From the NCBI GenBank assembly GCA_050181375.1, contig JBFXDF010000200.1, positions 1 through 7,365 on the forward strand: DNA of 7,365 bases, written 5' to 3'. The DNA is from DATARH01 sp050181375 (GTDB lineage Bacteria; Pseudomonadota; Alphaproteobacteria; ATCC43930; CGMCC-115725). This document shows, piece after piece, positions 6,523 to 7,365 of the stretch. How positions within the stretch are numbered: the stretch's first letter is position 1; each line of letters opens with the position of its first letter. Both the position numbers and the translations under genes were made by a program. Below the pieces are notes generated by a model that saw only the letters and a program-made list of their open reading frames with translations, was not told where the DNA came from and ran no database searches.

Positions 6523-6574
6523 GATGATATCGGGCGGGGCGGAACGACACGGAATCGCGGGGTGGGAAAGCAGG

Positions 6575-7365
6575 ATGAGCCGGCGGATTTATTACGACGG
6601 CCTTAACCTATCGCTCACACATGGGACTGGCATCGCGACCTATACGAGAACGCTCGCGCGGATCGCCCGGGATCTCGGTAACGAGGTTGGCGCGGTCTAT
6701 AGTTCTCCGCATCGCTTGCCGGCCCACCCGCTGTTGCGCGAAATCGCATTCTTCGACCCGAACAATGCAGCGCGGATCTCGCGACGCCGTGGATTGTACT
6801 ATCGTGTGATCGATCAAGTTTTGTGCGCTCGTGGCTTAAAGACCAACCCGGTTGATATGACCGGCGCGATCGTGACAGATCAGTTCAAGAAGCGGATGCC
6901 ATTAGAGGATAAGATATTCGTCGTGCGCGACCTGTTCACAAACGCGCGGATTTTTTATTCCTGGAGCGGCCGGTTTGCTGAAATGGAGTTCGACAATCGG
7001 CCCGACATCATGCACTGCACCTATCAGATGCCGCTGCGCGCAAAGGGGACATGTAATATTTACACTATTCACGACCTCGTACCGTTGCGGCTGCCGTTCG
7101 CGACGCTCGACAACAAACGCCAGAGCTATCGACTACTGCGCAAGATCGCCGCGGAGGCCGACCATATCGTAACGGTGTCGGAAAACTCGAAGCAGGGTAT
7201 TGTCTCATTGCTCGGTGTGCCCGAGGAGCGCGTTACCAATACGTACGAGGCGGTCGAGTTTCCGCCCGAGCTGACCGAGCGCACCGACGATGTCGTCGCT
7301 GAGCAGTTGCGCGGCTCGTATCAGCTCGAGTTTCAGAATTATCTGTTGTTTTATGGTGCGCTGGA
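6575..7365 (+). CDS. Glycosyltransferase of the GT4 (GT-B fold) type, C-terminus cut by the window edge
   Basis: The first 263 residues are visible. They form the N-terminal acceptor-binding Rossmann domain and the start of the second domain of a GT-B glycosyltransferase, which moves a sugar from an NDP-sugar onto a growing glycan. The Gly-rich HGTGIATYTR (16-25), IMHCTYQMPL (145-154), YTIHDLVPLRLP (163-174) and ADHIVTVSENS (195-205) are typical of GT4 enzymes. LLFYGAL at 257-263 leads into the donor-binding domain, so the EX7E motif lies beyond the window. Family members average 350-400 residues, so about a third is missing. The ATG at 6575 sits at the start of family-like sequence, but its RBS is weak (GGGAAAG-like). 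An in-frame ATG at 6524 is the alternative. Codons such as CTA, TTA, AGA and ATA, and AT-rich stretches near 6901-6960 and 7050, contrast with the minus-strand genes. This is compatible with a transferred surface-polysaccharide locus. Sugar and product are unknown. Confidence 0.88.
   Translation, partial: MSRRIYYDGLNLSLTHGTGIATYTRTLARIARDLGNEVGAVYSSPHRLPAHPLLREIAFFDPNNAARISRRRGLYYRVIDQVLCARGLKTNPVDMTGAIVTDQFKKRMPLEDKIFVVRDLFTNARIFYSWSGRFAEMEFDNRPDIMHCTYQMPLRAKGTCNIYTIHDLVPLRLPFATLDNKRQSYRLLRKIAAEADHIVTVSENSKQGIVSLLGVPEERVTNTYEAVEFPPELTERTDDVVAEQLRGSYQLEFQNYLLFYGAL

Overview
The window looks like chromosomal DNA from a GC-rich alphaproteobacterium, probably Hyphomicrobiales (Bradyrhizobium/Rhodopseudomonas-like). 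The support is the strong GC bias at third codon positions, the style of the GlgC and phosphoglucomutase proteins, and a promoter that resembles the alphaproteobacterial EcfG general-stress consensus. The taxonomic placement is inference. I see no rRNA, tRNA, CRISPR array, insertion sequence or phage gene.

Five genes lie head to tail on the minus strand. In transcription order, from right to left, they are: an alpha/beta-fold hydrolase (6336-5422), a two-domain CYTH-CHAD protein (5180-3639), a hemerythrin HHE protein (3501-3046), phosphoglucomutase pgm (2653-1007), and glucose-1-phosphate adenylyltransferase glgC, which starts at 935 and runs off the left edge. On the plus strand, divergent from the hydrolase, a GT4-type glycosyltransferase starts at 6575 and runs off the right edge. 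Its composition is visibly more AT-rich, and it may open a surface-polysaccharide cluster.

Pgm and GlgC catalyse consecutive steps from glucose-6-phosphate through glucose-1-phosphate to ADP-glucose, the entry to glycogen synthesis. The CYTH-CHAD protein belongs to a family tied to inorganic tri/polyphosphate, and the hemerythrin is a di-iron helical-bundle protein. An EcfG-like promoter before CYTH-CHAD suggests that this gene, and perhaps the hemerythrin after it, is stress-induced. The left two thirds of the window therefore read as storage and stress physiology. The two modules are separated by a 392-bp gap containing a terminator-like hairpin.

Nothing here amounts to a clearly new system. 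The points most worth checking are the EcfG-like promoter, the odd start site of CYTH-CHAD, a possible frameshifted small gene after the hydrolase, and the complex leader in front of pgm.
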